A stretch of DNA of 64,000 bases from positions 1-64,000 of the forward strand of contig WHVA01000192.1 of the NCBI GenBank assembly GCA_015179125.1. Reading direction: 5' to 3'. The DNA comes from Gautieria morchelliformis. Lineage: Eukaryota; Basidiomycota; Agaricomycetes; Gomphales; Gomphaceae. Shown piece after piece: positions 10,764-22,022 of this stretch (its first letter is position 1; the number at the start of each line of letters is the position of its first letter). A program made the translations under genes and the position numbers. Under the pieces are notes generated by a model. That model did no database searches and was not told where the DNA came from. It saw nothing but the letters and a program-made list of their open reading frames with translations.

Positions 10764-13700
10764 ATGGCGCATTCTAAAGCAAGAGGAAGTGCTGGCAATA
10801 CCACTTCGCCGTCTTCAGTCCGCACACCGGCGTCAACGTCACAGTTGAGTTTGCAAGGTTCTCAGAAGTCCACGCCACCTACCTCCGATGAAGAAGAGCA
10901 AGAAAAAGATTCCAAGATAAAAGTTCCAGGAAGGGTAACTCGTTCCAGTGTTGCTAATAGCACATCGAGAAAGAGAGCTCGTGACCCACGTAGTGAGGAC
11001 ATAGATGCGACCGATAGTGAAGCTGGCTATACACGAGAAGACAGTATCAAGAGACGTGTCATTTCTAATGTGGCCTATGTGGAAATAACTCAGAACTTGA
11101 ACAAGAAGGTCAAAGGGAAGAAGGTGCGCGATTTGAGCGTGATCCCGAGCACTTCTCCTTAACGCACCAATTGGATTAGCCTGCCACCCTACGAACTAGA
11201 ACCACCAAGAAAGGGACGGCGCGTCCGCATCCTTCGAATGATATGCTATCATCCGACGAGGAGCTCATCTCAGTGGACGAACTTGAATATGATGAAGATT
11301 CTTTTGAAGACAGCGGCTCAGAATTCCAGCTATCAGACCAAGAGGATATTGTCGTCGGCCATGATTCCGATGTAGAAGTCGACTTGATACAGGCTTTGGA
11401 GGGGATGGATGATGATGAAGCCGAGAATGTCATGGTGGCTGCTGCTATCCAGCAGTCTTTGGAAACTAAAGTTACAAGGTCGAACGGCGCCTCAAGTTCC
11501 AATGCCGGGCCATCGACGCATAAGACGCGTTCCAATGCTGCTGCTCTCAGAGCAGCAGCTGCTGAGAGACGACTTACAGCTGCCAGAGATAAGAATGATG
11601 ATGGACCTGAAACTGACATGGGAGGATTTTGGGACTTCGATTCTTACGCAGATTCCCATGTAATGGCAAGCGGGATGGAAAGTTCGTCGGATTCGGAACC
11701 TCTCGCTAATGGGAAAGGAAAGGCTAAAGCGAGGCCCTCAAAGCAGAAGACCAAGATCCCAAAGAAAACAACAGTTACTAAAGCAGCCCGAGATAAAAAG
11801 ACTTTCATTGTCTTGACGGAGAGCGAAGTACGTAAAAAAGCCCGGGTATTAAAGAATTCAACTCGCGCAGAGGAAACGGAACTTAGGAAGAAGCTGGGAC
11901 GAAAGTTAACTTATGTGAGCATTGCACCTCGTCAAGCTGTAGCCTTAATAAATTGACTTGGTATTCAGGCTGAGAAAACAACAATTGCTTTGTTTAAGTA
12001 TCATCCAGGTAACGTTAATATGTTCCCCAGCCTTAGATCAAAATTTTAGCGCGTACCTTTTACAGAATTGAAGACAGTTTGGGGGGATGTCGAAGAGAGT
12101 ATACCCATCACTGTCCCTCAGGAAGATATGCAGCCGGCTGGTTTAAAGCTCAGTCTCCTTCCCTTCCAACGGGAGAGTCTTTACTGGATGAAAAAACAAG
12201 AGAAAGGCGTCTGGGCAGGCGGAATGCTAGCGGTTAGCCTATAGTCGATTCTCTAGGCGAATCATCCCTGACCTTATGTTGATATGCTAGGACGAGATGG
12301 GGTAGGTCGAAAGAAGTTAAGTCGTCAACACCGCTCGAGCTGACTGGAATTGTTTCAAAGTATGGGCAAAACAATCCAAACAATTGCGCTTCTTGTTGCT
12401 GACCGTCATAAACCTAACTTGATTGTTGCGTAAGTGTTTGGGCCTTTGTATATAAGTCCACAGTTTCATCTTGGTTTGAAGCCCTACGGTTGCCGTCATG
12501 CAATGGAAGCACGAAATTGAGACCCACACAGACGACTTTAAGGTATTGGTCTGGTACGGAGCTTCTCGGGAGCAGAACATCAAGGAGCTTCAGAAACATG
12601 ACGTTGTATGTCTACACTCCGGCAAGAAACCTGCGAGACGCCATTGATCAAACACTTGGCAGATTCTTACTACATACGCAATCTTGGAGAGCTGCTTCAG
12701 AAAGCAACAGAGTGGCTTCAAGCGCAAAGGTCAAATTGTCAAGGAGAAATCCGCCATGCATGCAATCACTTGGCAAAGGATCATTGTTCGTCCGCATTTC
12801 TAGACTAGTTGCTGTGGTCTGACCCAATGTCCAGCTTGATGAGGCACATAACATCAAGGAGAGGAGTACAAATACCGCAAAAGCTGCGTTTGAACTTAAG
12901 AGCAAGTACAAATGGTGCCTGTCTGGTACACCGTTACAAAACCGCGTGGGAGAACTCTATAGCCTTGTCAGGTTTGTGACATGGTGCAATGGTGGAGCAC
13001 CGCAACAAGGTTTATCATGCACACGACAGGTTCCTTGGTGGTGACCCCTTTTCCTTCTATTTTTGTGAGTCTGTATCTGGTTTATAGGTGACATTAGCTC
13101 ATAATAGGCAGGCAAGCGATGTGACTGCAAGTCTCTGCATTGGAAATTTAGCAACAAGAGAACTTGTGACGGTATGTGTATGCGTATGCGATTGACCTAG
13201 GTTCTTTAATGACCCCGCAACCCTATATTAGATTGCGGTCACAGTCCCATGGTGGTATGTCTTTTCTACTTTCCTTTCATCGTTGACTCGTTTCTCATGA
13301 GCATTTTTCAGCATGTATGCATTTAACGACTTCATACAATCTTCGCCCGTTGATTTTTGCTAACGTATAGACATGCTTCTGGAACAATGAGATCCTCACG
13401 CCCATTCAGAAGGTATGGCTGCAGAAAGTGTCCGGTGCTGTAGGCTGATGCTCTAGAGTAGCATGCGATGATGGGACCGGGTGGGATCGCCTTCAAGAAA
13501 CTGAAGATTCTGCTTGATAGAATGATGCTGCGGAGAACCAAGGTTATTTTGCTTTGTCAACCCGTTCCCGTTCGTATCTTACTATTTCGCAGATCGAAAG
13601 AGCGGACGACCTAGGGCTTCCCCCAAGAACGGTCATAGTAAGAAGAGATTACTTTAGTGAAGAGGAGAAAGAGCTCTATTTGTCTTTGTTCTCCGACGCT

Positions 13701-15499
13701 AAGAGGCAGTTCTCGTAAGCATGCCCTGACCCGAAATTGATAGATGATTGAGGGAAATTATTCTGCAGGACATACGTCGACTCTGGGACACTGTTGAACA
13801 GTATGTATTGTGTTTGCCCAGCAAAGCCGGACGGTGTTGATCGCTTCCAGATTATTCGAATATATTCAGTCTGATCACGCGTATGCGACAGATGGCCTGC
13901 CATGTATGTCTTCCGTTGACTACTGTCACAGCCAAAAACCAATCGTCCTGTGCAGCCTGATCTCGTTCTGAGAAGCAAAACGAATGTTGGCAAGTTAACT
14001 GAGGACCTGGGCGAGACAGCCGTCTGTAGAATATGCCAGGATATTGCAGAAGATGCAATCCAGTCTAGGTGTCGTCATATTTTCGTGAGTTCTATTCTAT
14101 ATGACTTGAGCTATTCACTGGTGTTAATACCCCACTATCTACAGGATCGAGAATGCATAAAGCAATATCTTACTACTGCTGTTGAAGTAACCGTGAGTGC
14201 AGAAAGTTTTCGGTTTGACGCTTTTGAAATGAAGCTGGTCTTAGCCTGCGTGTCCTGTGTGCCACCTTCCCTTGTCCATTGACCTTGAAAGCCCAGCTCT
14301 TGAATTTGGCGACGAGACCAGGACCTCAGCAACGCGCCAGGGTATCCTTGGTCGTCTCGATCTGGATACTTGGCGGTCTTCATCCAAGATAGAGGCCCTT
14401 ATCGAGGAACTGACGAATCTTAGGAGGCAGGATGCGACGACCAAGAGTCTCGTGTTTAGTCAATTCGTGAACTTCTTAGACTTGATCGCATTCAGGCTGC
14501 AGAGAGCTGGATTTGTTGTACGTTCTTCGCTTTCTGGACAGGCGGTATCTGATATTATGTCTGCCTCGACTTCTAGATCTGTAGGCTTGAAGGGACAATG
14601 AGTCCCCAAGCCCGAGACGCCACAATTAAGCACTTCAGTCCGAAATGTCGCTATTGCTACTATGAATTGCTCTGACTTGATTTTAGTGAATAATGTACAC
14701 GTTACCGTGTTTTTGGTCAGTCTCAAGGCGGGAGGTGTAGCTTTGAATCTAACGGAGGCATGTACTGCTACTTATTCCCCCAGCTGTTACCATTGACCAC
14801 CTTTTAGGCGTCTCGCGTATATCTCATGGATAGCTGGTACGCAAAGTGCTTACAGAAAATTTCAGCCTGTTAACACCACTGCCCCGAAAGGTGGAACCCA
14901 GCGGTAGAGTACCGTGAGTCATTTTCAAGAGAAGGGTTCAGTAGGATTCTCAGCGTACATTTCAGAGGCGATGGATCGTATTCACCGATTAGGCCAGCAC
15001 CGGCCGGTGCAGGCCATCAAACTGGTTATAGAAGATTCCATTGAGAGCCGTATCGTTCAGGTATCGTCATTTCTTCTCGCTCAAGTGTATTTGTTGAGCG
15101 AACGGCCCGGCGTAGTTGCAAGAGAAGAAGTCAGCTATGGTCGATGCCACTGTGAGTGCATTAGTTGCGGTCCCGACAGCTATTTATCGGTCTCTCCTCG
15201 AAGCTATCAACAGATGACTCGGTGCGTACACTAGCAATGGCCCATGGTCCTCGGGTCCAAGCGCTCATCTTCTTTCCTGCAGGCTATGGGCAGGTTGACA
15301 CCAGAGGTAAACGATCAATCTCCTCCTTATACCGTAGTATACTGACACTTGCCCTCAGGATGTGAGCGCGACCCTCGAAGTTCATCTATATCAACTTACT
15401 GACCGTTCCCCGAATAATAGCTTGGTTTTCTTTTCAGGGTTAGTGGGCTCATAATGCCTTTGATCACTCTCTCACAGCCGTTTTTTTCAATAGCTTTGA
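10764..15499 (+). CDS. RAD16: RAD16-like SNF2 helicase with RING finger (global-genome nucleotide excision repair)
   Basis: RAD16 homologues are Swi2/Snf2 ATPases with an embedded RING finger. They act with RAD7 in repair of non-transcribed DNA. My 32-exon model is in frame throughout and gives about 1016 residues (yeast Rad16 is 790; the extra length is an acidic N-terminal tail). Residue landmarks: Walker A DEMGMGKT near 435-442, DEAH near 545-548, CxxC pairs of a cysteine-rich insert ([11 protein letters not shown]) near 615, C3HC4 RING from CRIC at 763 to CPVC at 801-804, and motif [13 protein letters not shown] near 955-965. The conserved end PEDLGFLFRL is reached exactly. Exon list: 10764-11123, 11180-11914, 11969-12008, 12066-12232, 12291-12301, 12361-12429, 12482-12605, 12663-12785, 12835-12971, 13030-13064, 13112-13171, 13232-13254, 13312-13314, 13371-13412, 13462-13542, 13593-13714, 13769-13800, 13851-13903, 13956-14084, 14145-14192, 14245-14517, 14577-14637, 14687-14757, 14808-14836, 14891-14913, 14966-15060, 15116-15151, 15204-15221, 15283-15306, 15359-15361, 15421-15438, 15494-15499. 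Oddities: two 3-nt exons, one 11-nt exon and one GC-AG intron. Confidence 0.9.
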
Positions 15500-15886
15500 G
15501 GATTTACAGCAAATACTACATATCACCAATTGTTCTTGTCTTATTATGTAAACGGGGTCATATTTATATATACTAGCGCAATGTCAGGTGCAGTCTGCAT
15601 GAGCCCGGATCGCGTGGGCCATGAAGAACTTTAAAGCCATACTTCATGACTAAGCCTAGCAGTGCTCTGTAGGCTGAGCCAAAACCCCAGCCTTTTAGCC
15701 AGGCGGCCGCGGCCAGGCCGAGCCCTGCAGCTCTACAGTACCGACCCAATTATATAAATTCTTCGATTTTCCTTGTCATTTATGTAATATGTATAAATTT
15801 ACTTGTAGTGTTCTGGCACGTGATTCCGAGTGTCCGACTCAACGGTAAGTTAGTATCGTTCAGCATACAGTACTGTTCCTACTACC
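15500..15886. other. Intergenic, RAD16-like to cytochrome b5/ACAD gene
   Basis: A tail-to-head spacer of 387 bp. It holds the 3' end of the RAD16-like transcript and the promoter of the next gene. A CACGTG palindrome lies at about 15818, and a GC-rich imperfect palindrome (around CGGCCGCGGCC) at about 15703-15720. No gene or RNA is seen. Confidence 0.5.
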
Positions 15887-18083
15887 ATGACCACACAGCT
15901 GAAGCGGTTTTCAATCGAAGAGGTCACTAAGGTAATGTGGCAATAAGTCTAGGCTTTCGTTGACTAAGTATCCGTGCAGCACAACAAACCCGGCGATCTA
16001 GTAAGTCATACACCTACATTTTACACAACAGTTCAAAGACTTGACTGTGGTGCCAGTGGCTGGTGATCGATGCAAAAGTATACGACGTAACAAAGTTCTC
16101 CGCTCTACACCCAGGAGGTACATATGTACTCTTTAATGAAAGCGTTGCCGGCCAGGATGCCACGGATGCATTCTACTCCCTTCATCGACAGGAGATCCTT
16201 CACAGACCGCAATATGCACGCTTGCAGATTGGAGTAATCGCAGGGGAAGGACCTAGCGTACAATATGCACCAGAGGCACTCTCACAGGTCCCATACGCTG
16301 AGCCGACTTGGCTGGCTAGTGGGTTCCACAGCCCGTATTACAATGAGAGTCATCGGAAGTTCCAGGCGGCCATGCGCAAGTTCTTCGTGGAGGTTATAAG
16401 CCCTGATGCCCAGATGTGCGAGGAGAACGGGAAGAGAGTGTCCCAGAGCGTGCTAGATAAAATGGCGTGCGCCCACTTCTCCCTTTTCCGTGGCGTAACT
16501 TTATGTTTGTTTATATCAGTGAGATGAACATCCATGCTATGCGGCTTGGCCCTGGAAAGCATCTGAAAGGTCTTACTCTTATGGGTGGTTTGGTCAAGCC
16601 TGAGGAGTTTGATTATTTCCATGAGGTGTGTTGTTCTTCGGGTGGTGTCCGCTGTCCCTCTAATGCGTCTGCATAGTTCGTCATCACATCTGAAATCGGG
16701 CGACTCGGGACTCGAGGATATTTTGATGGTCTTCTGGCAGGTATTTCCTCCTGTGCCGGTTCCTTATATGGCCATCATTCATCCTGCATCCACAGGTGGC
16801 GTCATTGGGCTACCTCCCGTTCTCAATTATGGATCTCCAGAGGTGCAGGCCCTTGTTGTTCACGACGTCTTACAGGCGAAGAAATTCATCTGCCTGGCGA
16901 TCACCGAGGCATTTGCTGGGAGTGATGTTTCAGGAATCCAGACGACTGCTCGAAAGGAAGGAAATGAATGGGTAATCAATGGCACGAAGAAGTGAGCAAA
17001 AATTTTGGTGATATAGAAGGCTCGGTTGACCGTTGGGGAGATGGATTACAAATGGTGTATTCTGTGACTGGTTTACAACCGGATGTCGGACAGAGGTGAT
17101 GTTTTTTTTACTAGATCTTGCCAACTCCTCACCCGCTTCCCTGAAGACTGGATTCACCGTCATCTTGATTCCCCGTGTAGAGGGCGTCGAAACACGGCCA
17201 TTGAAGACGTCCTACTCAGCGACCGCGGGTATGTTGTCTGTGGAGATGTGCTGGTAAACTTGACCCTATTGGGTACACAGGGACTTCGTATGTGACATTT
17301 GACAATGTCCGCGTCCCTCTCAGCTATACTCTGGGGGAGGAAGGAAAGGGAATGAATGTCATTCTTTCCAACTTTAACCACGAGCGGTTGATGATGTGCT
17401 GTATAAGCGCACGATGCCAACGGTTGATCGTAGAGGAATGTTTGAAGTGCGTATGGGGGTCCTGCGTGTGGACGTCTGAAGTTTCGCTTACTTTTTGACC
17501 ATCAGGTGGGCGCAGCAAAGAGAAGTTTTCGGGAAACCTTTGAACGCTCAGGCTGTGATCAGGGCCAAGTTGGCACAGATGATTTCTCGGGTAGAAGGCT
17601 GCCAGAACTGGCTTGAAAATATCTTATACCAGATGAATCATGTAAATGTTTCTTTCACTTCCATCCTCCCCGCTTACATGAACACTCGCCCCGCTGATTT
17701 GGCAGATGGTAGGTCTTTGGGGTTCCTCCCGTACGGAATGTCACATCTTATCCCACAGTCGTATAAAGAGCAATCCGACAAACTGGCCGGCCCCATCGGG
17801 CTGCTGAAGCAATATGTTACTCGCACAGCACGCGAAACAGCTGAAGACGCGACGCAGATATTCGGCGGCCGGGGAATCACTGCAACAGGGATGGGGAGAT
17901 ATATTGAAAATGTGAGCAGTGGCTACGGCTTTCTGTGATAATCCGCTAACATTGCACCTGTCTCGCTTCCAGTATCATCGCGGCTCCCCGTTCGATGCCA
18001 TCCTAGGAGGCGCAGAGGACGTGCTGGGTGATCTTGGTGTACGACAAGCAATGAGAAAAATGCCCCAGAATGTAAGGCTGTAA
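15887..18083 (+). CDS. Cytochrome b5-domain / acyl-CoA dehydrogenase fusion flavoprotein
   Basis: Predicted oxidoreductase of about 515 residues in 13 exons. An N-terminal cytochrome b5-like haem domain (residues about 5-80) carries the haem-ligand motif HPGG at 40-43 and a second candidate axial His at 65. An acyl-CoA dehydrogenase fold follows (about 110-510), with the FAD/substrate-domain hallmarks [29 protein letters not shown] and, near the end, [18 protein letters not shown]. Such fusions are known in fungi, where the b5 domain presumably passes electrons from the flavin; the substrate is unknown. Exons: 15887-15931, 15980-16000, 16057-16466, 16520-16625, 16677-16740, 16796-16991, 17041-17095, 17147-17228, 17281-17446, 17506-17641, 17706-17708, 17759-17911, 17973-18083. 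Exon 11 is a single ATG codon encoding a Met expected in the MxxMSYKEQ segment. Confidence 0.88.
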
Positions 18084-18646
18084 CCTGAAGGAAAGTGCGA
18101 CCATCTGTATAGAACCTGAAGCTACTTAGTTCAACTTGATCCTGACGCGCCATGTCACATATTGTCACGCGTGCTCATGGTGCGACCCTGCAAAGTTTCT
18201 CTCGTCGGATTCTCACATGTTCCTGGACTACAAGGCATATTTACAAACGTATTCTTCACGCCTTTTCATTGTAACACTATTCTCTAGCCTGACTGGCATG
18301 GGTCCCCATTGGTATGCCCTCTAACGCCGTTGTCTGTTGCTATAAGCTTGAGCCTCGATTTTTCATGGTGGACAAGTGCAGCTGCTCGACTGTTTCCCCC
18401 CTTCCGTTTCTGATAATCCCTGTTTAGAATGAATGCTACTGGCAAGCTGAGCTTACTCCCAAGGGTGTTTGGTCCCGCATCCTCTGGTTAAAAGCTGGTT
18501 TCCAGATACTCCGCTCTCCTTCTTCCCGACCACCACCATCCCGGATACGGTGGACTCTTAATTCACATACATAATATTTACTTCCTCCTAATTCCCTAGA
18601 AGGGCTCATTCTTTACAGCACACATTATTATCATCACTTATTCCCC
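18084..18646. other. Upstream region of the cyclin gene
   Basis: A 563-bp spacer between two plus-strand genes. It contains one ACGCGT hexamer at 18167-18172, 475 bp before the cyclin start, and several pyrimidine-rich tracts (for example 18390-18412 and 18520-18545), as is common near fungal transcription starts. No ORF of interest. Confidence 0.4.
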
Positions 18647-20190
18647 ATGGATTCTTTCCGCTTCTCTTCCCGTCCTCCCGCACTCCCAGATCGTCGTAAT
18701 CGTGCCAGTCTCCTCCCCACCTCTGCGCACAACCCCGATCTCCTCCACCTCGTGAACCAGCGTGTCTCTGTCGATATGGTGGCGTACGTGGCGAGCAAAG
18801 CTACTTCCGTCATCGTCATTGGTGATGGGACGGACAAGACTCTTCCCTCACCCCCACCCACGCCTACCAAGGCAGGCCTCGACCAGCAGCACCCTCAACA
18901 GGTGACCCCTATCGCCCTGCCGTCGCTCGAAACGTTCGTCGCCCGTCTTGCGCATTATTCCTGTGCACAAGTCTCTACCTTGTTAACCACCCTCATATAC
19001 CTCGAGAGGCTTCGTGCCAAGCTGCCTAAGGTGGCGAAAGGTGGGTTGTATATAATTTTGCCTTGTTCCGATATCCTCATCTACTCCCTGCAGGAATGCC
19101 CTGCACGGGTCATCGCGTGTTTCTGGCCACACTCATCGTAGCGGCCAAGTATCTCAACGACTCCGGCCCAAAGAATGTCAACTGGGCCGAATACGCGCAC
19201 TACTTTGAAATGTCAGAAGTCAATCTCATGGAGAAGCAGCTTCTCTCCCTCCTCGACTATGATTTGCGTTTCGACGAGGCGGAAGCGTGCAGACACTTTG
19301 CTCCCTTCATGCGCGGCGGCGCATACAGCAATGCGACTCGACAGTCTGCTGTCTCCCGAGTGGCTAAAGGCTCCAGGGCTCGTGCGGCTGCAGCACACCT
19401 CCCCCTTACTCCACCGCCTCACGTTGGAGAGAATCAGCCGGTGCTTAGCAAACAGATGTCGTCGGCCCACCTGGCGGTACCCGTCTCCTTGGGTGTCCCG
19501 GATCACCATCGCTCACTCGCCCAAGGTGACCAGCCCGCACCACTATCAAGTCTGCCTACAAACACCACCACGAGGGATGATCCTTCCTTTTACCGCACCT
19601 GCTCCACCGACTCGGAAGACACGGGGCCGCTCACGGAAGACAATGGTTCGAGTTCCTCGTCGACGGATAGCTCCTCAGAGACGGAGGCGGAAGATTCGAC
19701 GCTGCTCGAACAGAAGCTTCCTTTTGTGCTTCGCCCCGTGCCAATATCCGCATTCCGCCGCAAACCCTGTGCGGGTGGTCCTTCAGCACACATTGCTGGC
19801 AGCGCTCTCCCACCGTCCAGCTCTCATTCACGCATGTCGATAGACTTCCCCCCAGTGCTCCGTCTCGCACCCCGCGTCATCGGCTCTGGCGTCACATCCA
19901 GGCCGCAACGATGTTCCAGCGCGGCTATGATCGCGCTCGAGAGGTACGGCGTGGTCGACACGCTTCCCGCAGCCACCTCTGCGCCCACCCTCAGCAAAGC
20001 CCCGCGCGACGGGTTCCTGAGCAGGGTATGGGGAATGGGCAAGCTGGCGACTACGAGTGTGCCCGAGATCGCGTATTCGCGTTCTGCTGTGTTCAAACGC
20101 GCGCGTCAACGACCCGGGGGTCGCCACGATGTGGACATAGACGGTGAGGACTACGAGCACGATCATGCGCGCGTCGAGGCGGTATGCTGA
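18647..20190 (+). CDS. PHO80/Pcl-type cyclin
   Basis: Predicted cyclin that partners a Pho85/Cdk5-class kinase. Two exons (18647-19040 and 19094-20190; intron 19041-19093) give about 496 residues. The cyclin box spans residues about 95-215: it opens with LETFVARLAHYSCAQVSTLL and continues across the intron with HRVFLATLIVAAKYLNDSG and MEKQLLSLLDYDLRFDEAE. That order matches Pcl1/Pcl2/Pho80 cyclins rather than mitotic cyclins. The C-terminal half is Ser/Pro/Thr-rich with an acidic serine run (SSSSSTDSSSETEAEDS), probably disordered and phosphorylated. Start: first ATG, after a pyrimidine-rich leader. Confident on family, not on the specific paralogue. Confidence 0.88.
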
Positions 20191-20660
20191 ACGCACCGGG
20201 ATGGCAAGAATCCATAGCATAATTTCAGTCTCCTTTACCACACTTGCTTTTCTCGACATATGCCCACATGACACATTACTTTCACTCTATGATGCAGCTC
20301 CGGACCCTTCTATCCGATCCACCGGCCCCGTGCCGCAGTACCCGACCCGCTTTTTCTTTCGGTTCTTTTCTGTTTTATTTTCTACCCATTTTGAGCTTAT
20401 TATATACCCTCACTTCCTTTCTCTGCGTCATACCCATCTCTTAATTTACTTTTCTCTTCCCTCATCTCGCTCCGCCTACCCCACCGGACCTGCCCATGTA
20501 GAGTTGTTAGCGAATACACACCTATTTTGCTTTGACGCCAATCGGGGTTGCCTTAAGCATGTCGTTCCGCCAGAAGGGTGCATCAAGATATATTTTAGCC
20601 AGTACAGGTGCGCGTTGCCTACAGTTGCGAGAGATAGAATAATATGCACAAAACACGCTC
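20191..20660. other. Convergent 3' intergenic region
   Basis: A 470-bp spacer between the convergent cyclin (+) and SH3 (-) genes, rich in pyrimidines on the plus strand. It should hold both 3' UTRs. Several AATAAA-like A/T clusters are present, but no polyadenylation signal can be assigned. No gene is seen. Confidence 0.4.
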
Positions 20661-21770
20661 CTACAACAACTTGACGTATGCAGCAGGAAACAAGCCAGAG
20701 CTGCCCTCTGCCTCCCCTGTCCACCTGTGCCAAAAGCGAGTGCGTAAGACGGACAATGGCAGCTGTGGAGGTGCGGAACGACGTACCATTCATCGGACGT
20801 CCGCGCCGTGACCAAGACACGTTGTCCCGCACTGAGCGGGAGGTCGTGCGGGTCCTGCGCGGGGGGGAGGGGGTAGATCAGCAGCGCAGCGAGAGAGACC
20901 CCGCAGACGCCAGACGCACCGTGCTCGTGTAGTCGTACAACGCCTCCGCCCACTCCCCCGCAAACTCCGGCTCCGGCTCCTCCTCCTCCGGCTCGGGCGT
21001 AGGCGTGCGCGGCCGCGGCGGCGCTGCTGCCCCGCGCCGCGGGGGCGGCGGGAGCCTCGCGCGCGCGGGGGGTGCCGGGGGCGCAGCGTCGTTGTTGCGC
21101 GTGGCGCCCTCGCCCGGGGTCTAGCAGACGTTAAGCGGGGGCACACAAGAGAGAGTGTGAGAGAAAGCGTGCGCACCGAGAGCGGCGGCTTCGTGCGGAG
21201 CGGCGCGCGGGGCGGGGGCGCGTCGGCGGCGGAGCTGGACGAGCTGGACACACTCCGCCGCGGGGGCGGGCGGGGCGCGCTCGCGGTCGCGTTCCCGCCG
21301 CTGAACGCCAGGGACGCCGCCGCGACGCGGCCGACGGCATTCGCGACCTCGGGGTTCGCAGCCTGTGAGCGCAACACGGTCAGCACATCCCGCACATCCG
21401 CGCACACGGGGCACGACGCACGGCTTTGGAGAACGGGCTGCCCTTGGGCACGCTGCGGAGCCCGGCGGAGACGGCGGCGCTCGCGACGTGCGGGTTGCTC
21501 GCGAGCGCACGGTGCGCGGCGGCGGCGGCGGCGGCACCAGACGTGGCGTTGGAATTGGGATTGGGATTGGGATTGGTGCTGGCGCTGGGGGTGCTGCTGC
21601 CGTGTGGGTGCAGGCGCAGTGCGTCCGCAAGCTCCGGACGCGCGGCAAAGTACCTTGTTTGTGCAGGGTGGGCGAGCGACCCCACACAGGGAAAGACGAG
21701 AAGACACGCACTCATCTAGCAGCGCAAAGAACGCCTCCTTGTCCTCATATGTCAGGTTCGCGAACACCAT
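20661..21770 (-). CDS. SH3-domain protein with conserved N-terminal motif
   Basis: Six exons on the minus strand (21712-21770, 21422-21653, 21177-21362, 20920-21120, 20787-20854, 20661-20724) give about 269 residues in a continuous frame. The N-terminus, MVFANLTYEDKEAFFALLDE followed by YFAARPEL, looks like a helical, fungal-specific region. The middle is Ala/Ser/Pro-rich, with two helical segments (ALASNPHVASAAVSAGLRSV and NPEVANAVGRVAAASLAF). The C-terminus is one SH3 domain spread over three exons: ALYDYTSTDPHDLPLSAGQR, then TSDEWW and GLFPAAYVKLL. SH3 domains bind proline-rich peptides, often at cortical actin sites; the specific role is not known. An in-frame ATG upstream (21845) exists but would add residues with no conserved look. 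Very GC-rich exons. Confidence 0.85.
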
Positions 21771-22022
21771 CAGTAGTGCACCAGCTGTATGTATGTATGG
21801 CGGTGTCGGAGAACCCAGAAGCCCTGCACACCAGACCAGCGCCAAAAGTCAAAGTGCCACGCCGAGGGCGTGTGTTCTACCGTATAAAAGGGGGGCAAGT
21901 ATCATTACACAGAGCATCCGAAACCAACACAGCACAAGTAACGCGCGCAAGAGAGAAAACAACAAGCATAACGGTATAAGAAAAAAGAAAAATTATAATC
22001 CGCCCCAAGCCCGATCACGCCC

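Noticed and set aside
15421..15576. RAD16-like protein reading on to TAG at 15576
   Set aside because: A GTTAGT...CAATAG intron at 15439-15493 gives the expected ending FLFRL and stop, so the read-through tail is unlikely.
21890..21900. TATAAAA box on the plus strand
   Set aside because: No plus-strand gene follows. The sequence lies upstream of a minus-strand gene in the wrong orientation.
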